Under the pieces are notes generated by a model. That model was not told the origin of the DNA. It saw nothing but the letters and a program-made list of their open reading frames with translations, and did not search any database. Made by a program: the position numbers and the translations under genes. From an uncultured Acidimicrobiaceae bacterium (GTDB lineage: Bacteria; Actinomycetota; Acidimicrobiia; Spongiisociales; UBA5794), in contig CAMYIJ010000003.1 in NCBI GenBank assembly GCA_947258375.1, forward strand, positions 1 through 64,000: DNA of 64,000 bases, in the 5' to 3' direction. Position 1 is the first letter of the stretch. Every line of letters starts with the position of its first letter. Below, in pieces: positions 1 to 9,433 of this stretch.

Positions 1-218
1 TCCCGGCTCGGGAAGGACCGCCCCATTCCCCCACCCCCTTCGCCGGCAATTCCGAACCCGCCATACGTACGGCGACCGAACCGCGCCGCGAGCCCGCCGT
101 CACCGATCCCCCCACTCCTTCGCCAGCAAACGCGAATCGCCCCGCGGCCGACCGGACCACCTCCAGCTAGAACGCCCCCTCTGGCCCTGTGGGCCACACA
201 ACGAGGGGCTCCCGCGGG

Positions 219-623
219 CTAGAGGGCCCGTACTCCCGCGGCGTCCACCACCGCCCGCCGGCCCGTCGTGAGTCCGGCGCGGACCGCAGCGTCGGCCACC
301 AGTACCGGGCACCATTCGTCATACAGCTCGCCGGGCACGATGGCGCCGAGCGCCACGATCGCATCCGGCTCGGCGAGCACGATCGCCGCGGGGCCGGTTC
401 CTCGATGTATCGCCTCGGCAAGCGAGTTGGCAGTCGAAGACGATCCGCGCGCGTACGGCATCACAACAATTCTCCCGGCGACAAAGGATCCTTGCTGGGG
501 ATGGTGCCTGTCGACAATCTCGCCCGTCGCCGTATCCAACCCGCCCCAGAAACTGAGCGGCTCGTCCAGGACGAGAACCTCTCCCTCGGCAGCACCGGAC
601 ACGAGCACCTGACAGCCTTCCAT
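219..623 (-). CDS. Aconitase X swivel-domain subunit (AcnX small, DUF126)
   Basis: A 134-aa protein matching the small swivel domain of aconitase X (DUF126). It carries the family-like stretch GTGPAAIVLAEPDAIVALG near its middle and ends in a short alanine/valine tail. In AcnX enzymes this domain packs on the large catalytic subunit to close a dehydratase active site. The ATG (621-623) overlaps the stop of the large-subunit gene by one base (TGATG), so the two are almost certainly co-translated. Known AcnX members include cis-3-hydroxy-L-proline dehydratases and archaeal phosphomevalonate dehydratase; the substrate here cannot be decided from sequence. The two-gene arrangement, rather than a fused gene, is clear. 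Confidence 0.85.
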   Translation of the reverse strand: MEGCQVLVSGAAEGEVLVLDEPLSFWGGLDTATGEIVDRHHPQQGSFVAGRIVVMPYARGSSSTANSLAEAIHRGTGPAAIVLAEPDAIVALGAIVPGELYDEWCPVLVADAAVRAGLTTGRRAVVDAAGVRAL

Positions 624-1882
624 CAGCCCGACCAGAGCCTTTCATCGCGCCGCACCGATCCGGCGACGGCCGACTCGATCACCTCCGAGAGGGAACCGAA
701 GATGACATCGACACCTATGTTGGCCGGGGCGTAGTAAGCCCACTTCGCAGAGTCCGTCATCACCGGTCCAGCGCCGCGCAAAACCGGCGAGACGTACGTG
801 CAGGTGTCGGTGACGACCGTGAAGCCGGCGGCGGTCAGTTGGTCGGTGATTCCCGCGGCATCCGCTAGGGCCGCGATATCGCGTCCCGTCGAGATATAGG
901 CCTCTGTGCCCGTGGCTATGTGACGGCCGGCCATCAACTCGGCAACACGCTTCATCTCGGCCAAGGAAGCGTGCGGAGTTCCTACGCACACCGCCGTGAT
1001 GGCGCCACCAGCGAGGGTCGACAACTGATCGCGCGCGTTGCGGATCGCGGCGCTCGTCACCTCCACTGTGGCTCGCGGCCGACGGCCGTGAAGAGCGGTC
1101 TCCAGATCGGGCGCTTCGGGAGTGATCCCGACGGCGTGGAACATGGCTACTGCGCCGGCGGCTGCCGCCGCGGCTCCGAGTGCCTTGAGCTGATCCTCTG
1201 TGGCCGCCGGCAGGCCAACGATTGCCGGAACCGCGCTTCCTGAGCCGGCACCCACTATGTGTCCGAGCGCCGGGAACAGGACATCACTTCGCAGGAGAGC
1301 CGGAGTCAGGTGTGAGACGTCAAAGACGATCTCGGCGCGGCGATTCTCCGCGAGATGGAGGCCGGCCGCCGGAGCCCGCCCGGTAAGAGCGGCGCAAATG
1401 TCGATGAAATCGCCATAACGATGGGTACGCGCCCCGAGCACCGAGTTGGCGAACACGATGGCATTCGACTCTGCCCAGGCCACCTGCTCCCCCAGTGCGG
1501 GGCGCGTCGCGAGTTGGTAGGGGGCACAGGTCCACGTTGGCCGACAGCCGAGGTCCTCGTAGATCTGCATCAGACGGCGCGAGGCCCGGGCCTCTGCGGG
1601 ATCTCCCTGAAACAGCTCGGGATGGAGGAGGTCGATGGAGCCGACGTTGAGCGTCGTCGGCACCTTGACGCGGGCTCCATCGGCCGCGAAGCGCTCGACG
1701 AAATCGAGACCGACCCGGCCCTGATAGAGGCAGCCGTCGATGTGGGCGCCCGTGATGTCCAGCAACTCGGTGGCCCCCATCGCCCGGGCCACCGCCGTGA
1801 GCACCCTCATGGCCAGGGCCATTCCTGAGCCGGAATCACCTGCGAGGAGGGCCCGATCACTGTCGGTGAGTTGCGGCGTCAT
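623..1882 (-). CDS. Aconitase X catalytic subunit (AcnX large, DUF521)
   Basis: A 419-aa protein of the aconitase X catalytic family (DUF521). Cysteines that could ligate an Fe-S cluster sit in TWTCAPYQ (about residue 118) and DTCTYVSP (about residue 357). The segment SAKWAYYAPANIGVDVIFGS near the C terminus is typical of the family. It is translated leftward just before the swivel subunit. Known roles are hydroxyproline catabolism (cis-3-hydroxyproline dehydratase) or, in archaea, a modified mevalonate pathway. A bacterial hydroxyproline or related hydroxy-acid dehydratase is the more likely role here, but no proline-racemase or transporter gene is adjacent to confirm it. Confidence 0.87.
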   Translation of the reverse strand: MTPQLTDSDRALLAGDSGSGMALAMRVLTAVARAMGATELLDITGAHIDGCLYQGRVGLDFVERFAADGARVKVPTTLNVGSIDLLHPELFQGDPAEARASRRLMQIYEDLGCRPTWTCAPYQLATRPALGEQVAWAESNAIVFANSVLGARTHRYGDFIDICAALTGRAPAAGLHLAENRRAEIVFDVSHLTPALLRSDVLFPALGHIVGAGSGSAVPAIVGLPAATEDQLKALGAAAAAAGAVAMFHAVGITPEAPDLETALHGRRPRATVEVTSAAIRNARDQLSTLAGGAITAVCVGTPHASLAEMKRVAELMAGRHIATGTEAYISTGRDIAALADAAGITDQLTAAGFTVVTDTCTYVSPVLRGAGPVMTDSAKWAYYAPANIGVDVIFGSLSEVIESAVAGSVRRDERLWSG

Positions 1883-2007
1883 TGCGAAGCAGGCTAACTA
1901 GTCAACAAGTCAGCGGTGCGATGGCCGCCCGGCGAGATTCGACACGGTAAAGCAAAACCGGATAGTGTCCGATACCTGTTGTAGCAGCATTACTGCACGG
2001 AGTAGTC

Positions 2008-2712
2008 GTGGATCTAGACGCGCTGGCGACGGAACTCGAACAAGAGTTCGTCGAAACTCGAGACGTACCCGGCCTCGGTGAGGTCGCGATGCCACGCGTG
2101 CCCCTCGATCTCGGAATAGTGCTCACCGACCTGTTCGAGGGGGAATTCAGCGACGGCGAGGAGGCTTTTCGGGCCTTCGGCCGGGCCGGCCACTTGCAGA
2201 CTCTCATCAGCTTCACCTGGGAAGAGGACGGGGCGCAGCCGTTCGAAAGCTCGCTCGAGATCATCACGTTGGGCAATCGCTCCTACCTCACCCTCTCTCC
2301 GGACGAAGCAAGCGATCAGGAGTGGGAGGCGTTCGTCGCAGTAGACGACGCCACTCCGGAAAGCTGGGAAGCGCTGCTGAGCGAGATGTGCCGCGACAAC
2401 GGCATGGCTTTCGGCATGGAGATCTTCTCATCGCTGCCAACTCGCGCCGACACCGTGGCAATCGCGCCGCGGTTTGTGCTGGCGACCTTCTTCTCGTACC
2501 TGCAGTGGGATGAGTCACGCTCACCCGGCGCCTGGCAGGCCGCCGCCGAGTACCTCCCCGCGGTCCTCCGCAGCAACCCGTCGGTGACGGACGCCGCCAG
2601 CCGCCTCCTTCGCGAGGACACCAAGCAGAACCGGTTCGGCTTCATCAGCAGCTACGTCGCCGCGGTCTATCACGATCCCGCCCAGGAGTTGTCGGTCGTC
2701 GCCGCCAGCTGA
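2008..2712 (+). CDS. Hypothetical acidic protein
   Basis: A 234-aa protein that I do not recognise. It begins at GTG 2008 in the space divergent from the aconitase X genes. It is strongly acidic, has no signal peptide or membrane segment, and looks like a soluble mixed alpha/beta protein. A helical C-terminal half contains SPGAWQAAAEYLPAV. There is no clear Shine-Dalgarno before the GTG, so the start is uncertain; the first 15 residues are nevertheless compositionally like the rest. Codon use matches the neighbours. It precedes the amidase by 49 bp on the same strand and could be co-transcribed with it. Confidence 0.6.
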   Translation: MDLDALATELEQEFVETRDVPGLGEVAMPRVPLDLGIVLTDLFEGEFSDGEEAFRAFGRAGHLQTLISFTWEEDGAQPFESSLEIITLGNRSYLTLSPDEASDQEWEAFVAVDDATPESWEALLSEMCRDNGMAFGMEIFSSLPTRADTVAIAPRFVLATFFSYLQWDESRSPGAWQAAAEYLPAVLRSNPSVTDAASRLLREDTKQNRFGFISSYVAAVYHDPAQELSVVAAS

Positions 2713-2761
2713 CCGCCGCGCGAGGATCCCGCCATCCACCCGCCGAGTAGATTCGGGAGCC

Positions 2762-4255
2762 ATGAAGGACTACAACGACCTCGACGCGACCGCAATGGCT
2801 GAGCTCGTAGCCGCCGAGGACGTCAAGCCGATCGAACTCGTCGATGAGGCTATCAAGCGGATCGAGTCGGTGAACCCCAAGGTCAACGCCGTAATCTGGA
2901 CGGACTTCGAACGAGCGCGCGAGAGGGCTCAGGGTGAGCTCCCCGCCGGCCTGTTCCACGGCGTCCCCTTCCTGCTCAAAGACCTTGCCCTCCACGAGGG
3001 AGCCGTCTGCACTTTCGGCTCCGTCTTCTTCCGCGACTTCGAGCCCACCTTGACCAGCGCCGCCGTCGAGCGCATGTTGGCCTCGGGTCTGATCTCGCTC
3101 GGCCGCACCAACAGTCCCGAGTTCGGGCTCCTCCCCACGACGGAGCCGGTTCTCCACGGGGCGACCAACAACCCGTGGAACCTCGAGCACTCGGCGGGAG
3201 GGTCGAGCGGAGGTGCCGCAGCCGCAGTCGCCTCCGGCATGCTGCCCATGGCACACGCCACCGACGGCGGCGGCTCCATCCGGATCCCGGCGTCGTGCAA
3301 CGGGCTCTTCGGGTTGAAGCCGACCCGGGGCCGAACCCCGCGCTTTCCCCCGATAGCCAGCGACTACATCTCAGTCGACCTGTGCGTGAGCCGATCGGTG
3401 CGCGACTCTGCGCGGATGCTCGACGTGCTCGCCGGAGCCCTCCCCGGTGCCATGTACTGGGCTCCGGAGCCCACGACGCCATTCCGCCAGGCCGTGAACG
3501 CCGACCCCGGCTCTCTGCGAATCGCCTTCGCCACCGCCGACCTCGAGGGACGCCCTGCAGACCCCGAGTGCGTCCTGGCCGTGGAGAACGCTGCCCGGCT
3601 CCTCGAGTCTCTGGGCCACGTCGTGGTGCCGGACGCTCCGGTGCTCGATATCGAACAGCTCAGTGAGGCATTCCGTATCTTGTGGAGCGCGGCGACGGCC
3701 GGCAGCTTCGAGCTGATCCTCGATGCCATTTCCGCCAAGCGCTCCGGCAGAATCGCCCGCCGCACACTCGGCGACTGGCGAACGATGAGGCTCCTGGCGA
3801 AGCTCGACGAGCGCAAAAGTGGACTCGATGCCTTTGAGCCGTTCACATGGGACCTGGTTGCCCATGCCCGCGATCACTCGGCGGTCGACTTGATGATCGC
3901 TCTGGATACGCTGCAGGCGGTCTCGCACCGGATAGCTGACTTCACCACCGACTACGACCTGATGATGTGGCCGGTCCTGGCGACTCCGCCGATCCGCAAC
4001 GGCGCCCTCGACCAGAGCGCCGGATTGGCCTCGATGTGGAAACAGCTCGAGCGCTACGTCCCGTACACACCGATCGCAAATTTCACGGGACGGCCGGCCA
4101 TGTCGGTCCCCTTGCACTGGACCCCAGAGGGGCTTCCGGTCGGGGTGCAATTCGTCGGCCAGTTCGGCCAGGAGGCAATGCTGCTGTCGCTGGCGGGGCA
4201 GCTCGAAGAGGCAGCACCCTGGTGGGACCGGCTCTCACCAGCTGCACTCTCATAG
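2762..4255 (+). CDS. Amidase (amidase signature family)
   Basis: A 497-aa amidase signature enzyme. It shows the Ser-cisSer-Lys triad: Lys73 in FLLKDLALHEG, the glycine/serine loop HSAGGSSGGAAAAV near residue 146, and the nucleophilic serine in DGGGSIRIPASCNGLFGLKP near residue 172. The length is typical. The family hydrolyses carboxamides; members range from indole-acetamide hydrolase to nylon-oligomer hydrolases and GatA. It is not GatA: no gatB/gatC lie nearby and the C-terminal half (SVPLHWTPEGLPVGVQFVG) is that of a stand-alone amidase. No signal peptide, so cytoplasmic. The start ATG follows a weak GGAGCC. Confidence 0.9.
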   Translation: MKDYNDLDATAMAELVAAEDVKPIELVDEAIKRIESVNPKVNAVIWTDFERARERAQGELPAGLFHGVPFLLKDLALHEGAVCTFGSVFFRDFEPTLTSAAVERMLASGLISLGRTNSPEFGLLPTTEPVLHGATNNPWNLEHSAGGSSGGAAAAVASGMLPMAHATDGGGSIRIPASCNGLFGLKPTRGRTPRFPPIASDYISVDLCVSRSVRDSARMLDVLAGALPGAMYWAPEPTTPFRQAVNADPGSLRIAFATADLEGRPADPECVLAVENAARLLESLGHVVVPDAPVLDIEQLSEAFRILWSAATAGSFELILDAISAKRSGRIARRTLGDWRTMRLLAKLDERKSGLDAFEPFTWDLVAHARDHSAVDLMIALDTLQAVSHRIADFTTDYDLMMWPVLATPPIRNGALDQSAGLASMWKQLERYVPYTPIANFTGRPAMSVPLHWTPEGLPVGVQFVGQFGQEAMLLSLAGQLEEAAPWWDRLSPAALS

Positions 4256-4300
4256 CGCGAATACCTTTAGCTAGACCCCAACCTGAGCGATGATCCACTG

Positions 4301-4591
4301 GTGAGCACACGAAACCGCTTCGTTGCGTGGACGCTGCTGCTGGCGTTGCCGGCAGGAGGGTGTGGCGGCGACGGGCAATCCACTGCCGATCGGGACGCCG
4401 TCTCACAGATGCTCGAACGGCTCGGCCGATCTCGCACCGTGGCCGCGTGTATGGCCGACGAGTTTGACGGGGAGTACGAAGCCGCCGATTTTCAACCGTT
4501 GATCGACGGGCGGGGTGACTACACCGACGTCGACCTCGTTCTGCTCGAACAGATGGTGTCTGCCGAGCGGAAGTGCACCGACGACGACTAG
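4301..4591 (+). CDS. Small putative lipoprotein
   Basis: A 96-aa protein starting at GTG 4301, with a short basic N terminus, a hydrophobic stretch and an imperfect lipobox (LPAGGC, Cys21). The mature part is acidic, about 75 residues, with two further cysteines (in VAACMAD and RKCTDDD) that could form a disulfide outside the membrane. No family is recognised. Its stop codon is shared with that of the convergent oxidoreductase gene: both end in the same palindromic CTAG, giving a 4-base overlap. Small secreted lipoproteins of this type are common in actinobacteria and usually have unknown function. Confidence 0.55.
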   Translation: MSTRNRFVAWTLLLALPAGGCGGDGQSTADRDAVSQMLERLGRSRTVAACMADEFDGEYEAADFQPLIDGRGDYTDVDLVLLEQMVSAERKCTDDD

Positions 4592-5481
4592 CCGGCGTGC
4601 ACCCGGGCGACCGCAGGCGCCAGGGCCTCGATTGATTCCAGGGTGATCGGGTCGACGACCAGCTGCACGTGATCGACGAACGGCGAGAAGCGCAGGATCT
4701 GATCAGCGATTTCGGCGGGGCTCCCGGTGATCGGAGGCGCATCGGCCTCGACCTCGGCGCCCATCAGCCTGCCCCCTCCGCCGGGAAGCTGGACCATTAG
4801 TGCCACCGACTTGACGACTTCAGAGGGATTCCGGCCGACTGCTCGCAATGCGCCGTCAACCCGCTCAACCAGGGGACCCAGGCCGTCCGGGGTGTTGCCG
4901 AAGTGGCTCCACCACTCGTTCCACCAGTTCATCTCCCCCGCCGTGATGGCCAGCGTCCGGGGACCGGTCGATCCGATCATGATCGGCAGATCGGCCCGCG
5001 CCGGCGGTACGAGCTCCGTCTGCGGAGCCCGGTAGTACTCCCCGGTAAAGTCGACGCGCCCGGTCCGGATCAACCCGGCAATGATGGCGAAGGCCTCCTC
5101 GAACCTGGTCACGCGTTTGTCGAACGGAAAGTCGAACGCGTCGAACTCCCGCCGATTCCAACCCGAGCCGAGCCCGAGGACGAGACGGCCGCCCGAGATC
5201 TCGTCAACGGTCCCGGCCATCTTGGCCAGCATGGCCGGACCCCGGAAAGCCGTCGGCGTGACCAGCGGCCCGAGCAGCGCCCGCTCCGTAACCGCGGCGA
5301 TTGCGGACAGCAGCGTCCAGCACTCCCAGGGCCCCTTGGCACCATCCGGCTTGTCATAGAGAAGATGATCCCCGAGCCACAGGGAGTCGAAACCCGCCTC
5401 CTCGGCGGCCACCGCCATAGCCCTGTACTCCGACCATGGCACGAACCGTTCGATCTCGGGAAGCTGAATACCGATGTCCAT
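4588..5481 (-). CDS. LLM-class F420-dependent oxidoreductase
   Basis: A 297-aa luciferase-like monooxygenase-fold (TIM barrel) protein. Family features are the start MDIGIQLPEIE, DSLWLGDHLLYDKPDG for the early strand/loop, and GGRLVLGLGSGWNRREFDAF, the usual LGxGxGW flavin-binding turn. The later IMIGSTGPRTLAITA strand is also present. In actinobacteria this subfamily mostly uses coenzyme F420 rather than FMN; the substrate is not predictable. It lies downstream of the heptamer repeat region and has its own start immediately after it. No partner flavin reductase is adjacent. The start ATG (5479-5481) is the first in frame. Confidence 0.85.
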   Translation of the reverse strand: MDIGIQLPEIERFVPWSEYRAMAVAAEEAGFDSLWLGDHLLYDKPDGAKGPWECWTLLSAIAAVTERALLGPLVTPTAFRGPAMLAKMAGTVDEISGGRLVLGLGSGWNRREFDAFDFPFDKRVTRFEEAFAIIAGLIRTGRVDFTGEYYRAPQTELVPPARADLPIMIGSTGPRTLAITAGEMNWWNEWWSHFGNTPDGLGPLVERVDGALRAVGRNPSEVVKSVALMVQLPGGGGRLMGAEVEADAPPITGSPAEIADQILRFSPFVDHVQLVVDPITLESIEALAPAVARVHAG

Positions 5482-5502
5482 GAGAGCAGAGTACTCAGGT
5501 GT

Positions 5503-5628
5503 CAGTACTCAGTAATCAGTATCCAGTACTCAGTAGTCAGTATCCAGTACTCAGTAGTCAGTATCCAGTACTCAGTATCCAGTACTCAGTAGTCAGTATC
5601 CAGTACTCAGTATCCAGTACTCAGTACC
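5503..5628. repeat. (CAGTANN)18 heptanucleotide tandem array
   Basis: Eighteen uninterrupted 7-bp units CAGTANN fill 5503-5628. The variable last two bases are almost always CT, GT or TC, and the units run mostly as the triplet CAGTACT-CAGTAGT-CAGTATC (21 bp), so the array also repeats in codon register. It lies in the 343-bp space between gcvP (stop at 5825) and the start of the oxidoreductase gene (5481), both read leftward. It faces a second array of the reverse-complement unit at 5686-5822. No coding function is visible. Confidence 0.95.
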
Positions 5629-5685
5629 GCGCGGGAGGGGCGATCGGGTACAGAATTGTTGCAGGTGTCCGGTGAGTTCAAACTG

Positions 5686-5822
5686 AATACTGGATACTGA
5701 AGCGAGGCGCCAGCCGAGCGATACTGAATACTGAGTACTGAAGCGAGGCGCCAGCCGAGCGATACTGAATACTGAGTACTGAAGCGAGGCGCAAGCCGAG
5801 CGATACTGAGTACTGAGTACTG
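5686..5822. repeat. Inverted NNTACTG heptamers with 20-bp spacers
   Basis: Eleven units of NNTACTG, the reverse complement of the neighbouring CAGTANN unit, are grouped as 2, 3, 3 and 3. The groups are separated by three copies of a 20-bp spacer (5700-5719, 5741-5760, 5782-5801). The spacers are identical except for one base in the last copy (gcgcca to gcgcaa). Spacer plus three heptamers gives a 41-bp period. The spacer contains the palindrome GGCGCC. The array ends two bases before the gcvP stop codon. The opposite orientation of the two arrays allows a long imperfect hairpin in a gcvP read-through transcript. Confidence 0.95.
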
Positions 5823-5824
5823 AC

Positions 5825-8692
5825 CTACATATACGCCTCTATCGGCGGGCAACTGCAGACCACGTTGCGATCGCCGTAGCTGTTGTCGACGCGGCCGACC
5901 GGGGGCCAGTACTTGTCGTCACGCAGCGAGTCGACCGGGTAGGCGCCCTGCTCGCGGGGGTAGGGGCGATCCCAGGGGTCGGACACAACCTCCTCGGCCG
6001 TGTGGGGAGCGTGATACAGCGGGCTGTCCTCGTGGGCGATCTCGCCGGCGGCTACCGCGTCGATCTCTTCCTTGATCTTGATCATGGCATCACAGAAGCG
6101 ATCCAGCTCACGCAGCGACTCGGACTCCGTGGGCTCGATCATGAGCGTGCCGGCGACCGGGAACGACATCGTCGGGGCGTGGAAGCCGAAGTCGATGAGC
6201 CGCTTGGCGACGTCGTCGACCGACACCTCGGAATCCACCTTCAGCGGTCGCAGATCGATGATGCACTCGTGGGCCACCAGGCCGTCCTCTCCCGTGTAGA
6301 GGATCGGGTAGTGGGGGGCCAGCCGGCTGGCGATGTAGTTGGCGTTGAGGATGGCGGCGTAGGTCGCCCGGGTCAGGCCTTCGCCGCCCATCAGGGCGAT
6401 ATACGCCCAGGGGATGGGGAGGATTCCTGCCGACCCCCAGGGGGCCGCCGCCACCGCGCCGACGCCATCGCCCGAGCCCACCTGATCGTGAACAAGCGGA
6501 TGTCCCGGCAGGAACGGTTCGAGATGCGCCTTGACACCGATCGGGCCAACGCCGGGACCGCCACCCCCGTGCGGGATGGTGAAGGTCTTGTGGAGATTCA
6601 GGTGGGACACGTCGCCACCGAACAGTCCCGGCTTGGCAACGCCGACGAGCGCATTGAGATTGGCTCCGTCCACGTACACCTGGCCACCGTGGCGGTGAAC
6701 CACATCGCATACCTCGTTGACCTCGGCTTCGAAGACGCCGTGGGTCGACGGGTAGGTGATCATCAACGCCGCGAGGTTGGCAGAGTGCTCCTCGGCTCTG
6801 GCCTCGAGGTCATCCAGGTCGATGTTGCCCCGCTCATCGGTCTTGACGACAACGACCTGGAGACCCGCCATGGCCGCTGATGCCGGGTTGGTGCCGTGGG
6901 CGGACGCCGGGATCAGACAGACGTTGCGATGCCCCTCGTCGCGGCTGTGGTGATAGCCGCGGATGGCCAGAAGCCCGGCCAGTTCTCCCTGCGACCCGGC
7001 GTTGGGCTGCAGGGACACCGCGTCGTAGCCGGTGACCGCGGCGAGCCACCGCTCGAGATCGGCAAACAGCTCGAGATAGCCGGCCGCCTGGTCGAGCGGG
7101 GCATAGGGATGCAACAGCGCAAACCCGGGCCAGGTCACGGCCACCATCTCCGTTGTCGCATTCAGCTTCATCGTGCACGACCCGAGCGGGATCATTGCCC
7201 GGTCGAGGGCGATGTCCTTCTGCTGCAGCTTGCGCATGTAGCGCAGCATCTCCGTCTCGGAGCGGTACAGCGAGAACACCGGATGCGTCATGTAGTCGCT
7301 GGTGCGGGCCAGCTCGGCAGGTAGGCCGGACGGCGCATCGGAAATGTCGGCGAACCGGGTGTCGACGAGGAAGGACTCGAGGACGGCGTCGATGATCCCC
7401 GGAGTGGTCGTCTCGTCCACAGAGACGCCCACCGTGTCGGCGTCGATCAACCAGAGGTTGATGAGCCGGTCTTCCGCCGCCGCCACCACTTCCTCGGCGC
7501 GGCCCGGCACCTTGACCGTGAGCGTGTCGAACCAGCTGTCATTGGCCAGCTCCAGGCCTCCGGACCGAAGCCCGGCTGCCAGGGCCGAAGCCTTGGAATG
7601 GACGTCGACGGCGATCTGGCGCAGCCCCTCCGAGCCATGCCAGACGGCATACATCCCGGCCATCACCGCCAGCAGAACCTGGGCCGTGCAGATGTTTGAC
7701 GTTGCCTTCTCGCGACGGATGTGCTGCTCCCGGGTCGCCAGAGCGAGCCGCATCGCGGGGCGCTCATCGCTGTCCTTGGAGACGCCGACGAGCCGACCCG
7801 GCAGGTTGCGCTTGCCGCTGTCGCGGACGGCCATGTAGCCGGCGTGGGGACCGCCGAACATCATCGGGACTCCGAAACGTTGCGCCGATCCGACAACAAC
7901 ATCGGCTCCCATCTCCCCGGGAGGAGTGAGCAGCGTCATGGCCAGCAGATCGGCGGCAACCGCAACACCGACGCCGGCTTCTCCGAGCTGCCCGATCAGT
8001 GCGCGATAGTCCGGAATTGCCCCACCTGTGGCGGGATACTGGAGGAGAGCACCAAAAACCTCGCCGGCAATGAGGTCGCGCTCGGGGTCGCCCACTGTGA
8101 TCTTGAGGCCGATGGGCTCGGCGCGGGTGGCAACGACCTCGATCGTCTGGCGATGGCAGCGTGAATCGATGAAGAAGACCTCGTTGGGGGACTTCGACGT
8201 CCGTCGCAGCAGAGCCATCGCCTCGGCGGCCGCCGTTGCCTCGTCGAGCATCGAGGCGTTGGCGATGTCCATGCCGGCCAGATCACTGACGACGGTCTGG
8301 AAGTTGAGCAGCGCCTCCAACCGTCCCTGTGAGATCTCCGGCTGGTAGGGGGTGTACGCGGTGTACCACCCGGGGTTCTCGAGGATGTTGCGCTGAATGA
8401 CGGGAGGGGTGAAGGTGCCGTAGTAGCCCTGTCCCAAGAGCGACGTGTAGACCTGGTTCTTGTCGGCGAGGCGCCGCAACGCCTCAGTGACCTCGGCCTC
8501 GGTGCGCGCCGGGGGGACGTCGAGCTCGTCGCGGATTCGGATCGACTCGGGTACGGCGCGGTCGATCAACTCGTCGATCGAATCCACACCGATCGTCTGA
8601 AGCATCGGCTTCAGGTCGCTTCCGGTCACTCCGATGTGGCGGTGCCAGAAATCCGGTGTGTCCGGGGTGATCTTCCAGGAGGTGCTGCTCAC
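5825..8692 (-). CDS. gcvP: Glycine decarboxylase, P-protein (single chain)
   Basis: Glycine cleavage system P-protein, about 955 aa, the full-length single-chain form in which both halves are fused. It decarboxylates glycine using PLP and passes the aminomethyl group to lipoyl-GcvH. The PLP lysine is Lys702 in [18 protein letters not shown]; the N-terminal half begins [11 protein letters not shown], typical of the family. I chose GTG 8692 because AAGGAG lies eight bases upstream; a longer frame upstream of it runs through the riboswitch and is not protein-like. No gcvT or gcvH is adjacent. Expression should respond to glycine through the riboswitch just upstream. Confidence 0.96.
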   Translation of the reverse strand: MSSTSWKITPDTPDFWHRHIGVTGSDLKPMLQTIGVDSIDELIDRAVPESIRIRDELDVPPARTEAEVTEALRRLADKNQVYTSLLGQGYYGTFTPPVIQRNILENPGWYTAYTPYQPEISQGRLEALLNFQTVVSDLAGMDIANASMLDEATAAAEAMALLRRTSKSPNEVFFIDSRCHRQTIEVVATRAEPIGLKITVGDPERDLIAGEVFGALLQYPATGGAIPDYRALIGQLGEAGVGVAVAADLLAMTLLTPPGEMGADVVVGSAQRFGVPMMFGGPHAGYMAVRDSGKRNLPGRLVGVSKDSDERPAMRLALATREQHIRREKATSNICTAQVLLAVMAGMYAVWHGSEGLRQIAVDVHSKASALAAGLRSGGLELANDSWFDTLTVKVPGRAEEVVAAAEDRLINLWLIDADTVGVSVDETTTPGIIDAVLESFLVDTRFADISDAPSGLPAELARTSDYMTHPVFSLYRSETEMLRYMRKLQQKDIALDRAMIPLGSCTMKLNATTEMVAVTWPGFALLHPYAPLDQAAGYLELFADLERWLAAVTGYDAVSLQPNAGSQGELAGLLAIRGYHHSRDEGHRNVCLIPASAHGTNPASAAMAGLQVVVVKTDERGNIDLDDLEARAEEHSANLAALMITYPSTHGVFEAEVNEVCDVVHRHGGQVYVDGANLNALVGVAKPGLFGGDVSHLNLHKTFTIPHGGGGPGVGPIGVKAHLEPFLPGHPLVHDQVGSGDGVGAVAAAPWGSAGILPIPWAYIALMGGEGLTRATYAAILNANYIASRLAPHYPILYTGEDGLVAHECIIDLRPLKVDSEVSVDDVAKRLIDFGFHAPTMSFPVAGTLMIEPTESESLRELDRFCDAMIKIKEEIDAVAAGEIAHEDSPLYHAPHTAEEVVSDPWDRPYPREQGAYPVDSLRDDKYWPPVGRVDNSYGDRNVVCSCPPIEAYM

Positions 8693-8717
8693 TCTATGAC
8701 TCCTTGAACGTCGCTCA

Positions 8718-8930
8718 GCAAGACGCACTCTGCGCCTTGCCCCGCTCTGTCGTCGGCCTGAGAGATTCACCCACCACACGGCGGGCTTGCACCTTCGGCG
8801 GGATGGGGTCGAGCCTCATCCACTCTCCAGAGTCGCTTCCTCTCCGCAGTCCGGGTGCCTGAGAGATTCCCGGGGCGGTTGCTCCTTCGGCGCCCGGCAT
8901 CGCAGCCGGGCTCTCCTGCGGAGGATCTGC
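8718..8930 (-). promoter_or_regulatory. Tandem glycine riboswitch upstream of gcvP
   Basis: On the minus strand two successive aptamers show the conserved glycine riboswitch elements. Aptamer 1 has GGAGAG (8916-8911), GCGCCGAAGGAGCAA and AATCTCTCAGGCA, closing with GGACTGCGGAGAGG. Aptamer 2 has GGAGAG (8828-8823), CCGCCGAAGGTGCAA and AATCTCTCAGG, closing with GACAGAGCGGGGCAAGG. The order is that of cooperative tandem glycine riboswitches. Next comes a 10-bp hairpin with a GAG loop (8740-8718, one G-U pair) a few bases before the gcvP ribosome binding site. It lacks a U-tract, so it may act on translation rather than as a terminator. Glycine binding is expected to switch gcvP on (known behaviour of the class). 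Confidence 0.95.
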
Positions 8931-8980
8931 AGCAAACCAACAGTACACCAGAAGCACCATTCAATGCCGGGCGCGAATAT

Positions 8981-9433
8981 GTGACCGTGACTCCCTTCGA
9001 CTGTGAGCTGCTGCACAATGGCTGGCCGGCCCAACCGATCAACACGCTGTCGGCCGCCGTCTTCGTGGCGGTCGGGCTGTGGTTGTGGCGGCGCGACAGG
9101 CGAACGCCGGCCCTGCTTGCCATTGCCGTTGGCCTCGGGTCGGTGTGGTTCCACGCGGCACCGGGTGACGCGGCAACCTGGGCCCACGATGTCACTCTCT
9201 ACGCGCTGGCGTTGGCGGGCGCAATCGAGGCGGGCCGCCTGGTCGTAAGTCGCCGTCCGCCGGTACTCGCCGTCGCCGTCTTCTCCGCGGGCCTCGTCGT
9301 GTGGTTCTTCAGCCGAACGGACGGGGGGCTCTGCAACCCGGAATCACTGGTCCAGGGACACGCCGTGTGGCACCTTGCAGCCGCGGTCGCGGTCGGCATT
9401 CTGTTCGGCTCGGACCGTTCGATTCCGATCTGA
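8981..9433 (+). CDS. Putative CREST-superfamily membrane hydrolase
   Basis: About 150 aa if translation begins at GTG 8981; a longer frame upstream overlaps the divergent riboswitch and is unlikely. Five to six hydrophobic segments are visible. The polar residues fit the CREST superfamily (alkaline ceramidase, PAQR and Per1 relatives): CELLHNGWPAQPINTLSA at the start, GSVWFHAAPGDAATWAHD in the middle (Ser, His, Asp), and HAVWHL near the end (two His). CREST proteins are metal-dependent membrane amidases acting on lipids; the substrate here is unknown. It is divergent from gcvP with no operon partner. Confidence 0.65.
   Translation: MTVTPFDCELLHNGWPAQPINTLSAAVFVAVGLWLWRRDRRTPALLAIAVGLGSVWFHAAPGDAATWAHDVTLYALALAGAIEAGRLVVSRRPPVLAVAVFSAGLVVWFFSRTDGGLCNPESLVQGHAVWHLAAAVAVGILFGSDRSIPI

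Noticed and set aside
1..218. Possible left-edge gene on the minus strand (GTG near 103 with a GGAG-like upstream)
   Set aside because: The frame is too short inside the window and its composition is Gly/Arg-rich like read-through; no family signal.
5503..5822. CRISPR array
   Set aside because: Repeat unit is only 7 bp, spacers are identical copies instead of unique, and no cas genes are near.
8693..8779. N-terminal extension of GcvP
   Set aside because: The extra 29 codons are the riboswitch read as protein; GTG 8692 has AAGGAG.
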